From CAYMSO01 sp964393185 (GTDB taxonomy: Bacteria; Patescibacteriota; Dojkabacteria; J137), in contig CAYMSO010000001.1 of the NCBI GenBank assembly GCA_964393185.1, positions 1-64,000 on the forward strand: a DNA stretch of 64,000 bases, read 5' to 3'. The position numbers were made by a program, and so were the translations under genes. This document shows, piece after piece, positions 55,577 through 64,000 of this stretch (position 1 is its first letter; each line of letters starts with the position of its first letter). The notes below the pieces were generated by a model. The model saw only the letters and a program-made list of their open reading frames with translations. It was not told the origin of the DNA and did no database searches.

Positions 55577-56584
55577 ATGATTTTAACAATTCAATTTGGA
55601 CAAATGGAAGATACAATTTATGGCGAAATTAAAGTTGAATCCCCAGTCATTTTAAAGCTTATTAATACAAGAGCATTTTTAAGGCTTAAGAAAATAAATC
55701 AATATGGTGGTGTAAACTTTATTTTTAAAGATCGCTTCCAAGTAAGTAGATATGAACACTCAATTGGTGTATGGCACGTTCTTTATTCTTTGGGTTGTAA
55801 CCTAGAGACACAAGTGGCTGGCCTGCTTCACGATATAGGACATACCGCATTTTCTCATATGGTAGATGGTGCTATGGCTATTAAAACAGAAGATTATCAC
55901 GAAAAAATTGCCCACAAATATTTAGATGATCTAGACGAAGTTAATTCGATACTAAAAGAGTTGAACATAAGCTTGAAGAACGTAGATGATTATTCCGAGA
56001 TTAAAAAATCTTTGCCAGATGTAGGTGCAGATAGATTGGATTATGCAATACGAGATTATGTTGCATCGACGGGTGAAAAATCTGGATTTGGAAAAACAGT
56101 CTTGGATAATATAATTTTAATGGGCAGAAATATAATTTTCAAAAATACAGACATAGCCAAGGAATTTGCTCTGACTGGTTTAGAAGCAATGTGGAATGTT
56201 ATATACGAGCCCAATGTCGCAGTAGTCTATCAATCTCTTATAGAAATCATTAGAGATGGTTTGACAGAAGGCTGGTTAACTGACAAGGAATTATGCTCCG
56301 ACGACGAGACAGTATTCAAAATTTTTAGGGCAAATAAATATAGGTTTGATTCTAAATACTTCGACATATTCGAAAAACCTTATAGAGTTATACAAGGAGA
56401 TCTACGTGATCATGACTTTAAGCATATAAAACTTAAAGCAAGATATTTCGACCCTATGGTACTTGTAGATAATCAAACAAAAAGAGTTTCTGATTTAGAC
56501 GACGATTTTCGCAATAAACTGGAGGAGTGGAAAGAGTTGTTCGAAAATAGAAAAGACGGTGCTTACTATAAAATCGTATTATAA
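55577..56584 (+). CDS. HD-domain phosphohydrolase (dGTPase/deoxyribonucleotide type)
   Basis: 335-aa HD-superfamily enzyme. RYEHSIGVWHVL holds the first His. GLLHDIGHTAFSH holds the HD doublet and the next His, and DVGADRLDYAIRD holds the later Asp. This set matches dNTP triphosphohydrolase-like proteins (COG1078-type). The substrate is not shown. It lies on the plus strand inside the heat-shock cluster, divergent from dnaK and convergent with grpE, 1 bp apart. Confidence 0.88.
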   Translation: MILTIQFGQMEDTIYGEIKVESPVILKLINTRAFLRLKKINQYGGVNFIFKDRFQVSRYEHSIGVWHVLYSLGCNLETQVAGLLHDIGHTAFSHMVDGAMAIKTEDYHEKIAHKYLDDLDEVNSILKELNISLKNVDDYSEIKKSLPDVGADRLDYAIRDYVASTGEKSGFGKTVLDNIILMGRNIIFKNTDIAKEFALTGLEAMWNVIYEPNVAVVYQSLIEIIRDGLTEGWLTDKELCSDDETVFKIFRANKYRFDSKYFDIFEKPYRVIQGDLRDHDFKHIKLKARYFDPMVLVDNQTKRVSDLDDDFRNKLEEWKELFENRKDGAYYKIVL

Positions 56585-56585
56585 A

Positions 56586-57137
56586 CTACTTTCCTACTAT
56601 AACCTTGGCAGCTTTTAAGATTCCATCTCTGCCAACATATTTGTAGGCAGAAGAGATTACCGCTATGACTTTATCTTTGTTGTCTGGACTTGGAACTGTA
56701 GAAATAGCTTCCATTGTTTCTTTATTAAATACATCGCCAATTTTTACATCAATCTTTTCTATACCTGCCGATTTAGCAGCAAGAGTCAACTTATCTTGTG
56801 CTGACTTAATTGATGCCTTTGCTCGGTCTAAATTTAATTCTTCATCCTGCATAGCAAGTTCTAAATCATCGTGAATTTCCAAAATTTCTTGTATTAATCC
56901 CATGTTTGCTATAGCTCCGAAAGTTGCTTTTTCGAGTTCTATCCTTTTTCTATAGTTATCGAAATCTGCCATAAGTTGAATGCGTCTTTGCTTTTCTTCG
57001 GCAAGTTGGGATTCTAAATTTGATTCTTTATCTGAGCCAATTTCCGCCATGTCAGGCTGATTTAGTTGTTCATCTAGACTGCTATTAGTTTTAGCTTCGT
57101 GTTGTTTATCTTTGTTTTTCTTTTTATCTTCTTTCAT
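56586..57137 (-). CDS. grpE: GrpE nucleotide exchange factor
   Basis: 183-aa DnaK cochaperone. A long charged N-terminal coiled coil (ESQLAEEKQRRIQLMADFDNYRKR region) is followed by the GrpE head with MEAISTVPSPD and a C-terminal GRDGILKAAKVIVG, matching the family signature. It lies 11 bp after hrcA in the same operon. Confidence 0.92.
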   Translation of the reverse strand: MKEDKKKNKDKQHEAKTNSSLDEQLNQPDMAEIGSDKESNLESQLAEEKQRRIQLMADFDNYRKRIELEKATFGAIANMGLIQEILEIHDDLELAMQDEELNLDRAKASIKSAQDKLTLAAKSAGIEKIDVKIGDVFNKETMEAISTVPSPDNKDKVIAVISSAYKYVGRDGILKAAKVIVGK

Positions 57138-57148
57138 ATTTTGTTAAA

Positions 57149-57895
57149 TTAATTATTTATCATAAATTTAATAGTGTCGGCTATATATTTTACAGAAGAA
57201 ATTACTTTGTCGTATCGCATTCTGTTTGGGCCTACGACAGCAAGGAAACCTTTTTCTCCATTTCTAAATCTAATTTCAGAATAAATTACACTATAGTTTT
57301 TAAAGTCTTTTAATCCTGTTTCCTCCTCCCCAATCAGAATATTAACATCTTGATCTGCTATACTTTTATTAAATATATCCGATAACATGTAATAATCTTC
57401 TAGTATTTTTAGTATTCTCTGCAAATTATCTTCTTCCTTCAATTCGGGTATTTGTGGTAATAGATGTAAACCTGAATAATATAGATCATCACCAATAAGA
57501 GCTATAGTAGGATTTTCTGACATTAAGCTTAAGAAATTAATGCTTTGTCTTATTAAGTCTGATTTCTCGTTTTTGACTTTAACCAAGCTTGTTAAAACTT
57601 CTTCTCTAGTTTTGTCGGGGATTACTAATTTAGATGCATCGATATAATTTAACTCGCTCTTAACTTTATCTACAAAAAATCTCCAAGCTTTTGTTGTTGG
57701 AATTCTACCTGCGCTGCTATGTTTCTTGTACAGATAACCTCTAAAAACTAATTCAGCCATTTCGTTTCTGATTGTAGCTGAACTAAGCTTGAAGTTATAC
57801 TTCTCCAATAAATGTATAGAGCCTACTGCTTCGGCCGTATCGATAAATTCTTTTATTATTGCGCTAAGCAACTTCTGCTGTCTTTCTGTTATCAT
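57149..57895 (-). CDS. hrcA: heat-inducible transcription repressor HrcA
   Basis: 248 aa from the ATG at 57895 (the frame also opens at a TTG at 57910). An N-terminal winged helix (LEKYNFKLSSATIRNEMAEL, GYLYKKHSSAGRIPT) binds CIRCE, and the C-terminal GAF-like domain has the expected VGPNRMRYDKVI end. It precedes grpE. The -10 and a CIRCE-like repeat sit directly upstream, so it probably represses itself. Confidence 0.95.
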   Translation of the reverse strand: MITERQQKLLSAIIKEFIDTAEAVGSIHLLEKYNFKLSSATIRNEMAELVFRGYLYKKHSSAGRIPTTKAWRFFVDKVKSELNYIDASKLVIPDKTREEVLTSLVKVKNEKSDLIRQSINFLSLMSENPTIALIGDDLYYSGLHLLPQIPELKEEDNLQRILKILEDYYMLSDIFNKSIADQDVNILIGEEETGLKDFKNYSVIYSEIRFRNGEKGFLAVVGPNRMRYDKVISSVKYIADTIKFMINN

Positions 57896-57903
57896 AACTA
57901 ATT

Positions 57904-57930
57904 TTAGCAAATTGCTGTTTAACTTGCTAA
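57904..57930 (-). promoter_or_regulatory. CIRCE-like operator in front of hrcA
   Basis: On the plus strand TTAGCAAAT-N9-ACTTGCTAA, a 9-9-9 CIRCE layout. The outer TTAGCA / TGCTAA halves are intact and the inner bases have drifted. It lies just downstream of the hrcA -10, over the expected transcription start. Confidence 0.72.
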
Positions 57931-57935
57931 AAGAG

Positions 57936-57941
57936 ATTATA
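57936..57941 (-). promoter_or_regulatory. hrcA -10 box
   Basis: TATAAT on the minus strand, 5 nt upstream of the CIRCE-like site. No good -35 is seen. Confidence 0.6.
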
Positions 57942-58212
57942 CCATTACGTAGATACTAAATGGTCCCATTTGTTTGAAGTACTCTCTTATTTCCTTGCTG
58001 ACTAGTTTATTTACTCCGACAATAAACCTTTTCCGAATGCTATCTTGCTCGTAGTAAATATCCTCTACAACTATAAATGGATTTTCTTTTTCAATTTTTT
58101 TTATACTTTCTGGAAGATTTGAGAATAGGTTGTCTAGAATCTCGTTAATCTTATTTTCTTTTATACCGTTCTTAAATTTTAAATATTCCTCGTATCTTAC
58201 TATGTCACTCAT
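57937..58212 (-). CDS. small orphan protein
   Basis: Not recognised. The 91-aa protein is charged and helical (KNGIKENKINEILDNLF), with no membrane segment or known motif. The stop overlaps the hrcA promoter region. It may be transcribed together with hrcA from an upstream site. Confidence 0.55.
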   Translation of the reverse strand: MSDIVRYEEYLKFKNGIKENKINEILDNLFSNLPESIKKIEKENPFIVVEDIYYEQDSIRKRFIVGVNKLVSKEIREYFKQMGPFSIYVMV

Positions 58213-58319
58213 TAACGTCGTTTCTTAAACTTTTATATCGTGCACTTTATAACATACATTATGAATAAAGTAATTGCAAGTGTTTTTATTAATTGTCTAT
58301 ATGTTACTGGTTTATAACA

Positions 58320-60791
58320 TTAAATCAAATCCAATTGTTCAGGGTGTATTCTTTTTGGTTTGATTGGTTTTGTAGATTGATTTGTAATCTTTTTTTCTGA
58401 AGATTTTTCTGTACTTTCAAAACTCTTAAGAATAGACTCTGCTCTATGGACTACATCTGAAGGTACTCCTGCGATTTTGGCAACATGTACCCCATAGCTC
58501 TGGCTTGTTGCGCCAGGGATAATTTTATGCATAAACGTTATTTCTCCAGAGTTATTCTCTACTTTTACATTATAATTCTTTACGCCCTTTAGTTTTTTTT
58601 CTAGTTCAATCAGTTCATGATAATGTGTTGCGAATAGAGTCGTCGATCTAATTTTAGATTGTATATACTCAACAATCGACCATGCTATAGCCACTCCATC
58701 GTATGTGCTAGTTCCTCTTCCAACTTCGTCCAATATAACCAAACTTTTGTCTGTAGCATTGTTTAGTATATTTGCTGTTTCGGACATTTCCACCATGAAA
58801 GTCGATTCCCCTTTAGCCAAGTTATCCGAAGCACCGACTCTTGTATAAACTCTATCGAATATACTCATCCTTACACTACTTGCTGGTACAAAACATCCTA
58901 TTTGAGCTAGCAGTACAATTAAGGCTATCTGTCTGATAAAGGTTGATTTACCTGACATATTCGGACCAGTCAGAAGGTGTATATATTCTTCTGAATTGAA
59001 AGTTGAGCTATTTGCAATAAAATTTTTTGTTATTTGCTCAACTACCAAATGCCTACCATTCTCTATTTCCAATATCCTTTCTTCTTTAAGAATTTTTGGT
59101 TTTACATATCTATTTTGCCTTGCCACAAAACCAAAGTTACTTAAGACATCTAGTTCAGCTATAACGTCTGCTGCATCTAGGAGATCTGGTATAAAGTTTT
59201 GAAGTTCTGATTTAACATTATTAAATAGAGAAATCTCTAATTTAATGAGCTTTTCTTCACTAGTTAGAATTTTTTCTTCTAGTTCCTTCAACTCTTGAGT
59301 AATAAATCTTTCTGCATTAGCCAATGTTTGCTTGCGTATATAGTCTGCCGGAACTTTATCCAAATTTGTACGAGTAATTTCTATATAGTATCCAAAGACT
59401 TTATTAAAAGATATTTTAAGCGACGAAATTCCTGTCCTCTCTACTTCACGTTTCTGAATGTCATTCAATATACTTTTTATATTGTTTTTAATATTTCTCA
59501 GTTCGTCAACTTCTCTGCTATAGCCTTCTTTAATAACTTCTCCTTCGGCTGCAGATACAGCAGGATCATCTTGTATAGCGGCTTCTATTATTTGTTCGGC
59601 TTGATTCAGAGAAGACAAATTAACCTTAGCTTTAAGATATTTAAATCTTGCAGAGTTTAAGTTTTCTATAAGATCCATCACTTTTTTAACCTTTATTATT
59701 GCAGCTTTTATGCCCACAATATCTTTTGGATTGGCGTTACCCATACCAAGTCTACCAGATACCCTCTCTAAATCTACTACACCATTAATCATCTCTCGTG
59801 TGCCGTCTGTTAAGAGTACATCATCAAAAAAGTTTTCTACTGCTTCTAGGCGATCATTTAGAATTTGGTGGTCGGTAATTGGATTAATTAGATATCTTCG
59901 TAGTTTTCTCTTTCCCATCGGATTCTGACATTTATTTACAACTCCATAAACAGTATTGCGAATATCATTGCCAGAAATTGGGAATAGTAATTCTAAGTTT
60001 CTGATTGTTTCTGTATCTAATTGCATTGTTCTAGAAAAGTCGTATTTTTGAATTTTGTGCAAATGTTTTATATCTGTCTTTTGACAATCTAAAAGGTATT
60101 TAATTAACGCTCCAGCTGAGCAGATGATGTCGATACTTTCTTCCAATCCAAAACCTTTTAGGTTCTTTGTTTTAAATTGCCTTGTCAGTAATTCGTATGC
60201 GCTGCTAAAGTCAAAATAATCTTCTTCTACTGGCTCCAATCTTCTATCCAAAATTTCTCGAAATAGCATAAGCTGACTTGCAGCACAGATAATTTCTGCA
60301 GGATTGAGTTTGGTTATTTCCTGTTTGAATGATTTTGAATCTTTAGTTTCGAATGCTCTTAGTTCACCTGTTGTGATATCTGAATAAACCAAGTTATAGC
60401 CATTGCTAGTTTTATATATAACCATTATATAATTATTCTCAGAACTTTCTAATGAATTTTCATCTGTCACTGTTCCAGGTGTAATTAACTTAGTGACTCT
60501 TCTTTCGACAAGTTTTCCTGGCACTGCCTCTTCTGTTTGATCAGCTATTGCCACCTTCAATCCTTCCTTTGTCAGTTTATATAAATAGTTAGCAAGTGCG
60601 TGATGAGGTATTCCTGCCATTTCTCTTCGTGTCTCTCCTTTTCCACGGCCAGTAAGTGTTATACCTAGTACTTTGGAAATAGTTACAGCATCCTCATCAA
60701 ATGCCTCATAAAAATCACCTAGTCTAAAAAGCACTATCGCATCTTTATATTCCGACTTAATTTTGTTGTACTGTTCTTGCATTGGTGTCAT
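58320..60791 (-). CDS. mutS: DNA mismatch repair protein MutS
   Basis: 823-aa mismatch sensor. GDFYEAF near residue 25-31 is the mismatch-wedge FxE motif. The ATPase has GPNMSGKST (Walker A), DEVGRGTSTYDG (Walker B region) and FATHYHEL. The C-terminal PDHLEQ-type tail is short. The start is 3 bp after the small membrane gene. No mutL lies in the window. Confidence 0.96.
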   Translation of the reverse strand: MTPMQEQYNKIKSEYKDAIVLFRLGDFYEAFDEDAVTISKVLGITLTGRGKGETRREMAGIPHHALANYLYKLTKEGLKVAIADQTEEAVPGKLVERRVTKLITPGTVTDENSLESSENNYIMVIYKTSNGYNLVYSDITTGELRAFETKDSKSFKQEITKLNPAEIICAASQLMLFREILDRRLEPVEEDYFDFSSAYELLTRQFKTKNLKGFGLEESIDIICSAGALIKYLLDCQKTDIKHLHKIQKYDFSRTMQLDTETIRNLELLFPISGNDIRNTVYGVVNKCQNPMGKRKLRRYLINPITDHQILNDRLEAVENFFDDVLLTDGTREMINGVVDLERVSGRLGMGNANPKDIVGIKAAIIKVKKVMDLIENLNSARFKYLKAKVNLSSLNQAEQIIEAAIQDDPAVSAAEGEVIKEGYSREVDELRNIKNNIKSILNDIQKREVERTGISSLKISFNKVFGYYIEITRTNLDKVPADYIRKQTLANAERFITQELKELEEKILTSEEKLIKLEISLFNNVKSELQNFIPDLLDAADVIAELDVLSNFGFVARQNRYVKPKILKEERILEIENGRHLVVEQITKNFIANSSTFNSEEYIHLLTGPNMSGKSTFIRQIALIVLLAQIGCFVPASSVRMSIFDRVYTRVGASDNLAKGESTFMVEMSETANILNNATDKSLVILDEVGRGTSTYDGVAIAWSIVEYIQSKIRSTTLFATHYHELIELEKKLKGVKNYNVKVENNSGEITFMHKIIPGATSQSYGVHVAKIAGVPSDVVHRAESILKSFESTEKSSEKKITNQSTKPIKPKRIHPEQLDLI

Positions 60792-60794
60792 GTG

Positions 60795-61061
60795 CTAAGC
60801 ATCCCGAAATTCTGCATCATCGACTTTATTTTTTCTAGCTTGTTTTGCTTCCTTAACTTTCATATTTAATCTTAATTTAATCCAATTTACAAACTGCCTG
60901 GCTTTTTTCAACGAAAGTCTAAAACTTTCTTTTATTGCTTCTTCTGTACTAAGCGCAGGTTTACCTTGTATTTGTCGATTAATATTAAAAACAATAGAGG
61001 TTGCAAATAGACTAGGTATGATTATTGCCAATACACAAAAAAATAATAGTATTTCAAACAT
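60795..61061 (-). CDS. small single-helix membrane protein
   Basis: Not recognised. The 88-aa protein has an N-terminal membrane helix (4-26) and a basic, Lys/Arg-rich cytoplasmic tail. It lies 3 bp upstream of mutS and is probably co-transcribed with it. Confidence 0.6.
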   Translation of the reverse strand: MFEILLFFCVLAIIIPSLFATSIVFNINRQIQGKPALSTEEAIKESFRLSLKKARQFVNWIKLRLNMKVKEAKQARKNKVDDAEFRDA

Positions 61062-61179
61062 ATTATTCTAAAATAATAAATTAGTGTAAGAAAATAATTA
61101 GAATATGGATATTTTAGCATTTAGTCTCTTGCTACTGAATGAGTAATAATTCATAATAATAGAAATTATTTTTCTTAAT

Positions 61180-62145
61180 ATGGACTGGGTTGTTTTAGCA
61201 CTTTTTATACTTTTAATCCTTCTCCTTTATACAATTAATAAAGCAGCAGATTTTATTGATGACTCGTTTTCTTTTTATTCAAAAAGAATCAAGATAAGTC
61301 AATTTTTAATAGGTTTTATTTTTCTTGGAACAATATCTTCACTTCCAGAAATTACAATTGCAATTAATTCAAGCAAAGAAATTCCAGAACTATCAGCAGG
61401 GAATCTACTTGGTGCAACATTAATTCTGATGAGCGTTGTTATGGGGATTTCTGTTATAAAATTTAAAAACGTTCATTTTCAAGGTAAATTTACAGAGAAA
61501 GAAGTAATTACTGCTCTGGGGTTGTTATTAGTAATGTTGATTGCTGTTGCAGATAAATCTATTAGCATACTAGAATCTCTGATTTTGTTGGGATTGTATT
61601 TAATTTATATCGTGTTCCTTTATTATCAGTTCCATAAAAAGTTAGCTAATTATCCCGAAGTAATGATCAACGCATCAAATGCAAAGATTTTTATGGTCAA
61701 GTCAATCGTTGGTATCATACTTATACTCATAACAGCATCAGCTATCGTAGATACTGTCATAGAAATTGGTGATAGGATTAATATTAATGAAGCATTGCTG
61801 GGCTTATTTGTACTTTCTTTCGGTACTAATCTACCAGAAATAGTATTTTTGACTAAAGCTAAAAATCTCGACCAGGAAAAATTGGCGTTGGGGAATTTTA
61901 TGGGTAGTGCAGTTGCGAATGTTGGGATTATGGGATTGTTAGGACTATCTAGTGGGGGATTTGTATTCAATCACTTTATTTCTATAATCCCAGTTCTGGT
62001 AATATTAACATTAACAATTGTTTTGTTTGCAATATTTAGCTTTACCGGAAGAAGGCTTAGTGTATGGGAAGGTTATATATTGCTTGCTAGTTATGCTAGT
62101 TTCATTATTACAGAATTATCTATTGTAATCTTGAATGTAGATTGA
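61180..62145 (+). CDS. CaCA-family sodium/calcium exchanger-like antiporter
   Basis: 321-aa protein with about ten membrane helices in two repeats. Each repeat has the alpha motif: GTISSLPEITIAIN with GNLLGATLI, and SFGTNLPEIVFLT with GNFMGSAVANVGI. This is the YrbG/CaCA layout; the acidic residues in SSLPE and TNLPE bind the cation. Calcium is the usual substrate, but the ion is not proven. Confidence 0.9.
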   Translation: MDWVVLALFILLILLLYTINKAADFIDDSFSFYSKRIKISQFLIGFIFLGTISSLPEITIAINSSKEIPELSAGNLLGATLILMSVVMGISVIKFKNVHFQGKFTEKEVITALGLLLVMLIAVADKSISILESLILLGLYLIYIVFLYYQFHKKLANYPEVMINASNAKIFMVKSIVGIILILITASAIVDTVIEIGDRININEALLGLFVLSFGTNLPEIVFLTKAKNLDQEKLALGNFMGSAVANVGIMGLLGLSSGGFVFNHFISIIPVLVILTLTIVLFAIFSFTGRRLSVWEGYILLASYASFIITELSIVILNVD

Positions 62146-62150
62146 TTTTC

Positions 62151-62181
62151 GTAGTAGAGATGCATAAGCATCTACTACTAC
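62151..62181. terminator. hairpin between the antiporter and proS
   Basis: GTAGTAGAGATGC (62151-62163) pairs with 62168-62181 with a single bulged A and an ATAA loop. It lies between convergent genes and probably serves both. Confidence 0.7.
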
Positions 62182-62197
62182 AATTACATTTGAGAAT

Positions 62198-63436
62198 TTA
62201 TTTAATTAACTTCAGAAGTTCAGTTTCGTTAATGATCTTAGCTTCATTCTCGGATCTTTTTTTTATTTCAAAATTATCTCCAGTTCTTTCCGAAATTACA
62301 ACTCTAAATGGAATTCCAATCAAATCAGCATCTGTAAATTTTTCTCCAGGTCTGGTCTCGATTCTATCATCCCATAATGTTTCAATACCCATTGAGTTGA
62401 GTTTATTATACAATTTATCAGCTTTTTTAAATGACTCATCATCTTCTGATTTTGCAATGCTAATTAGATGGACTCGAAAAGGTGCAACACTCTCTGGCCA
62501 GATAATTCCATTTTCGTCGTTATGTTTTTCTACAATAACTCCCATTAGTCTGGAAATTCCAATGCCGTAGCACCCCATAACTCCGCGGGTAAAACCTCCA
62601 TCTGTAGTAGAAATTTTTATATCGAATGCTTCTTGATATTTTGTTCCAAGGTCAAAAACATTGCCAACTTCGGAGGCGCGTCCCAGCTTTAACTTTCCAG
62701 AATTATCAGGAGACAAGTCGTTTTCTTTTAAATCTGTGATTTCTGTATTAATACAATAATTTGAATTTTCGCTGTATAAAATATCGTCCTCGCCTGCATC
62801 AGTCAAAACCATAAATTCGTACGAGATTTTTTGTGAAAAAGCTCCTCCAGAAGCTTCGGTAACTTTTGCAACTAGCCCGCAACGTTCGTAAATTTTTATA
62901 TACGCTTCTTTTGCAGTCGCATAGAATTTTTCAAATTCTTCTTGAGTGGCATGCAGGCTGTACATATCTTTCATTAAAAATTCTCTGCCACGCATAATTC
63001 CAGATTTTGCTCTGAGTTCGTCTCTAAATTTCCAACCGATCTGATAAATTAAAAATGGGAGGTTATCATTAGAGTTAAAATATTCTTTAATTAAAGGTGT
63101 TACAACCTCTTCCTCGCTTTGACCAAGTGCATAATCTTTTTCTGTTCTACTCTTTATCTTAAAAAGCACATCAACCAATTCCCATCCACCAGTTTGTCTC
63201 CAGTTTTCCGATGGATGCAGCATTGGCATTAAAACCTCTTGTCCACCAATATTATTCATTTCTTCTCGCACAATATTGCTGATTTTATTTAAAACTCTAA
63301 GTCCCAGAGGTAAATATGTATAAGCTCCAGCCATCAGCTGGTTTACAAATCCAGCTTTGGTTAAGAGTGTTGCGTTAACCGTATCGAACGTGGCAGATGT
63401 TTTTTTTGTTTTAGCAAATATTTTTGAATATTTCAT
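62198..63436 (-). CDS. proS: prolyl-tRNA synthetase lacking the editing insertion
   Basis: 412-aa class II synthetase. Motif 2 has the WKFRDELRAKSGIMRGREFLMKD family pattern, and motif 3 holds GCYGIGISRLMG. A C-terminal anticodon-binding domain follows (PFRVHLISIAKS, TLWDDR, FRVVISER). The usual ~180-residue editing insertion between motifs 2 and 3 is absent, replaced by a short NTEITDLKENDLSPDN stretch. The short, insertion-free type is known from alpha-proteobacteria and organelles. Confidence 0.94.
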   Translation of the reverse strand: MKYSKIFAKTKKTSATFDTVNATLLTKAGFVNQLMAGAYTYLPLGLRVLNKISNIVREEMNNIGGQEVLMPMLHPSENWRQTGGWELVDVLFKIKSRTEKDYALGQSEEEVVTPLIKEYFNSNDNLPFLIYQIGWKFRDELRAKSGIMRGREFLMKDMYSLHATQEEFEKFYATAKEAYIKIYERCGLVAKVTEASGGAFSQKISYEFMVLTDAGEDDILYSENSNYCINTEITDLKENDLSPDNSGKLKLGRASEVGNVFDLGTKYQEAFDIKISTTDGGFTRGVMGCYGIGISRLMGVIVEKHNDENGIIWPESVAPFRVHLISIAKSEDDESFKKADKLYNKLNSMGIETLWDDRIETRPGEKFTDADLIGIPFRVVISERTGDNFEIKKRSENEAKIINETELLKLIK

Positions 63437-63476
63437 AATTTAAAAATAATAGTTAGTAATTAAACAAAATTATATT

Positions 63477-63809
63477 TCAATACATTCTACCCCCGAGGGG
63501 CGCATTTTTTGATGGGTGTATTAGAATAACTTCACCATTTTCGTCAGGAACACCTAGGGTTAAAACCTCGGACATAAATGATCCAATTTGTTTTGAAGGA
63601 AAATTAACTACAGCTAAAACCAATTTATCAATCAAATCTTGTTTTGAATAATTTTTGGTTATTTGTGCCGAAGATTTTTTTATACCAATTTCTTTGCCAA
63701 AATCTATTTTTAATTTGTATGCAGGTTTTCTGGCTTCCGGAAAATCCAGAACCTCAATTATCTTACCTACACGTATATCTATTTTTTGAAAATCGTCTAG
63801 TGTTATCAT
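63477..63809 (-). CDS. csaA: CsaA-like tRNA-binding domain protein
   Basis: 110-aa OB-fold (tRNA-binding, EMAP/Arc1p-like) protein with DIRVGKIIEV and SEVLTLGVPDENG. Its length and the C-terminal PLGGRMY fit CsaA, a chaperone-like tRNA-binding protein. It lies 40 bp upstream of proS on the same strand, a sensible pairing with a synthetase. A TATAAA box is 5 nt before the ATG. Confidence 0.88.
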   Translation of the reverse strand: MITLDDFQKIDIRVGKIIEVLDFPEARKPAYKLKIDFGKEIGIKKSSAQITKNYSKQDLIDKLVLAVVNFPSKQIGSFMSEVLTLGVPDENGEVILIHPSKNAPLGGRMY

Positions 63810-63827
63810 ATAAATTTATAATTTTTA

Positions 63828-64000
63828 TTAATCTTTAAAAAAGGCTAGTGGGTTATTATCTATATATTCACGAATACAAAACAATTCATTATCGTCTCTT
63901 ATTATTCTATCGAAATATCGTGGCTGCCACGTAAAATATTTTTTTCCTTTCAAATTGTTGATTCCTCTAGCAGAAAATGATTTAAATGCCCTTACCATTT
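63828..64000 (-). mobile_element. C-terminal end of a REP-associated (Y1) transposase, cut by the window edge
   Basis: The minus-strand reading frame ending at 63828 gives the last 56-plus residues of an IS200/REP-type tyrosine transposase. They include FKSFSARGINNL, WQPRYFDRIIRD and CIREYIDNNPLAF, the conserved end of this group. The frame is open at 64000, so the catalytic part lies beyond the window. It lies 18 bp upstream of the CsaA-like gene. It is too short to tell whether the gene is intact. Confidence 0.8.

Noticed and set aside
1..64000. UGA recoded as glycine, as in some CPR lineages
   Set aside because: Several genes end properly at TGA (the OGG-type and RlmI-like genes, for example) and no internal TGA interrupts the conserved proteins.
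1..64000. CRISPR array or long tandem repeats
   Set aside because: No regularly spaced direct repeats seen in any intergenic stretch.

Overview
The window is AT-rich (about 30% G+C by eye), densely coded bacterial DNA with the standard code: TGA acts as a stop, for example at the ends of the OGG-type glycosylase and the RlmI-like methyltransferase genes. Several traits point to a small-genome Patescibacteria (CPR) type organism, possibly near Dojkabacteria/WS6, though that placement is inference. These traits are many short orphan genes, trimmed versions of standard enzymes (412-aa ProRS, 486-aa Rel, 420-aa Nnr), a tRNA without encoded CCA, almost no Shine-Dalgarno sequences, and a phosphoketolase/acetate kinase route. 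No rRNA, CRISPR array, prophage or complete insertion sequence was found. The only mobile-element trace is the C-terminal end of a REP-type (Y1) transposase at the right edge.

Layout. 1-3.3 kb: tRNA-Ser(GGA), an orphan membrane-anchored protein and an ABC-2 exporter pair, closed by a perfect hairpin. 3.4-8.1 kb: a DUF4153-like membrane protein, Nudix and GNAT genes in one overlapping operon, then orphans and a standalone Smr protein. 8.2-16.4 kb: a plus-strand run with an HD protein, rarA, a YbaK-type deacylase, small membrane proteins, an SDR, an HTTM protein, an RlmI-like methyltransferase, a CxxC membrane protein and a gluzincin peptidase. 16.4-25.5 kb: RND pump, Nudix, deoxyribonucleotidase, acetate kinase, phasin-like/UbiB pair and a sugar-nucleotide epimerase. 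25.5-27.6 kb: dcd diverging from thyA-folA (dTMP supply). 28-39 kb: DUF3095, radA, phosphoketolase, orphans, OGG-type glycosylase and a winged-helix Nudix. 39.5-47 kb: dnaE, a 533-aa orphan, rel, mutT-like Nudix. 47-53.4 kb: a 962-aa orphan with a twin-arginine-like N-terminus, a bactofilin-like membrane protein, Nnr and two orphans. 53.5-58 kb: the heat-shock set dnaK / HD / grpE-hrcA with two CIRCE-like operators. 58-64 kb: mutS, a CaCA exchanger, proS, a CsaA-like protein and the transposase remnant.

How the genes fit together. Phosphoketolase makes acetyl-phosphate directly and acetate kinase converts it to ATP plus acetate, so no phosphotransacetylase is needed. dcd, thyA, folA and the deoxyribonucleotidase shape the dNTP pools. 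rarA, radA, mutS, the OGG-type glycosylase and a MutT-like Nudix form a replication/repair set with dnaE. HrcA probably represses both its own operon and dnaK through the two CIRCE-like sites. ProRS lacks its editing insertion, and a freestanding YbaK-type deacylase in the same window could supply editing in trans.

A recurring regulatory feature is a -10 hexamer (often TGn-extended) only 5-9 nt before the start codon. With the lack of Shine-Dalgarno sequences, this suggests many leaderless transcripts. No clearly novel multi-gene system was found. The best leads are the 962-aa protein, the HTTM / CxxC membrane protein / peptidase cluster and several small genes with dyad-symmetric leaders.
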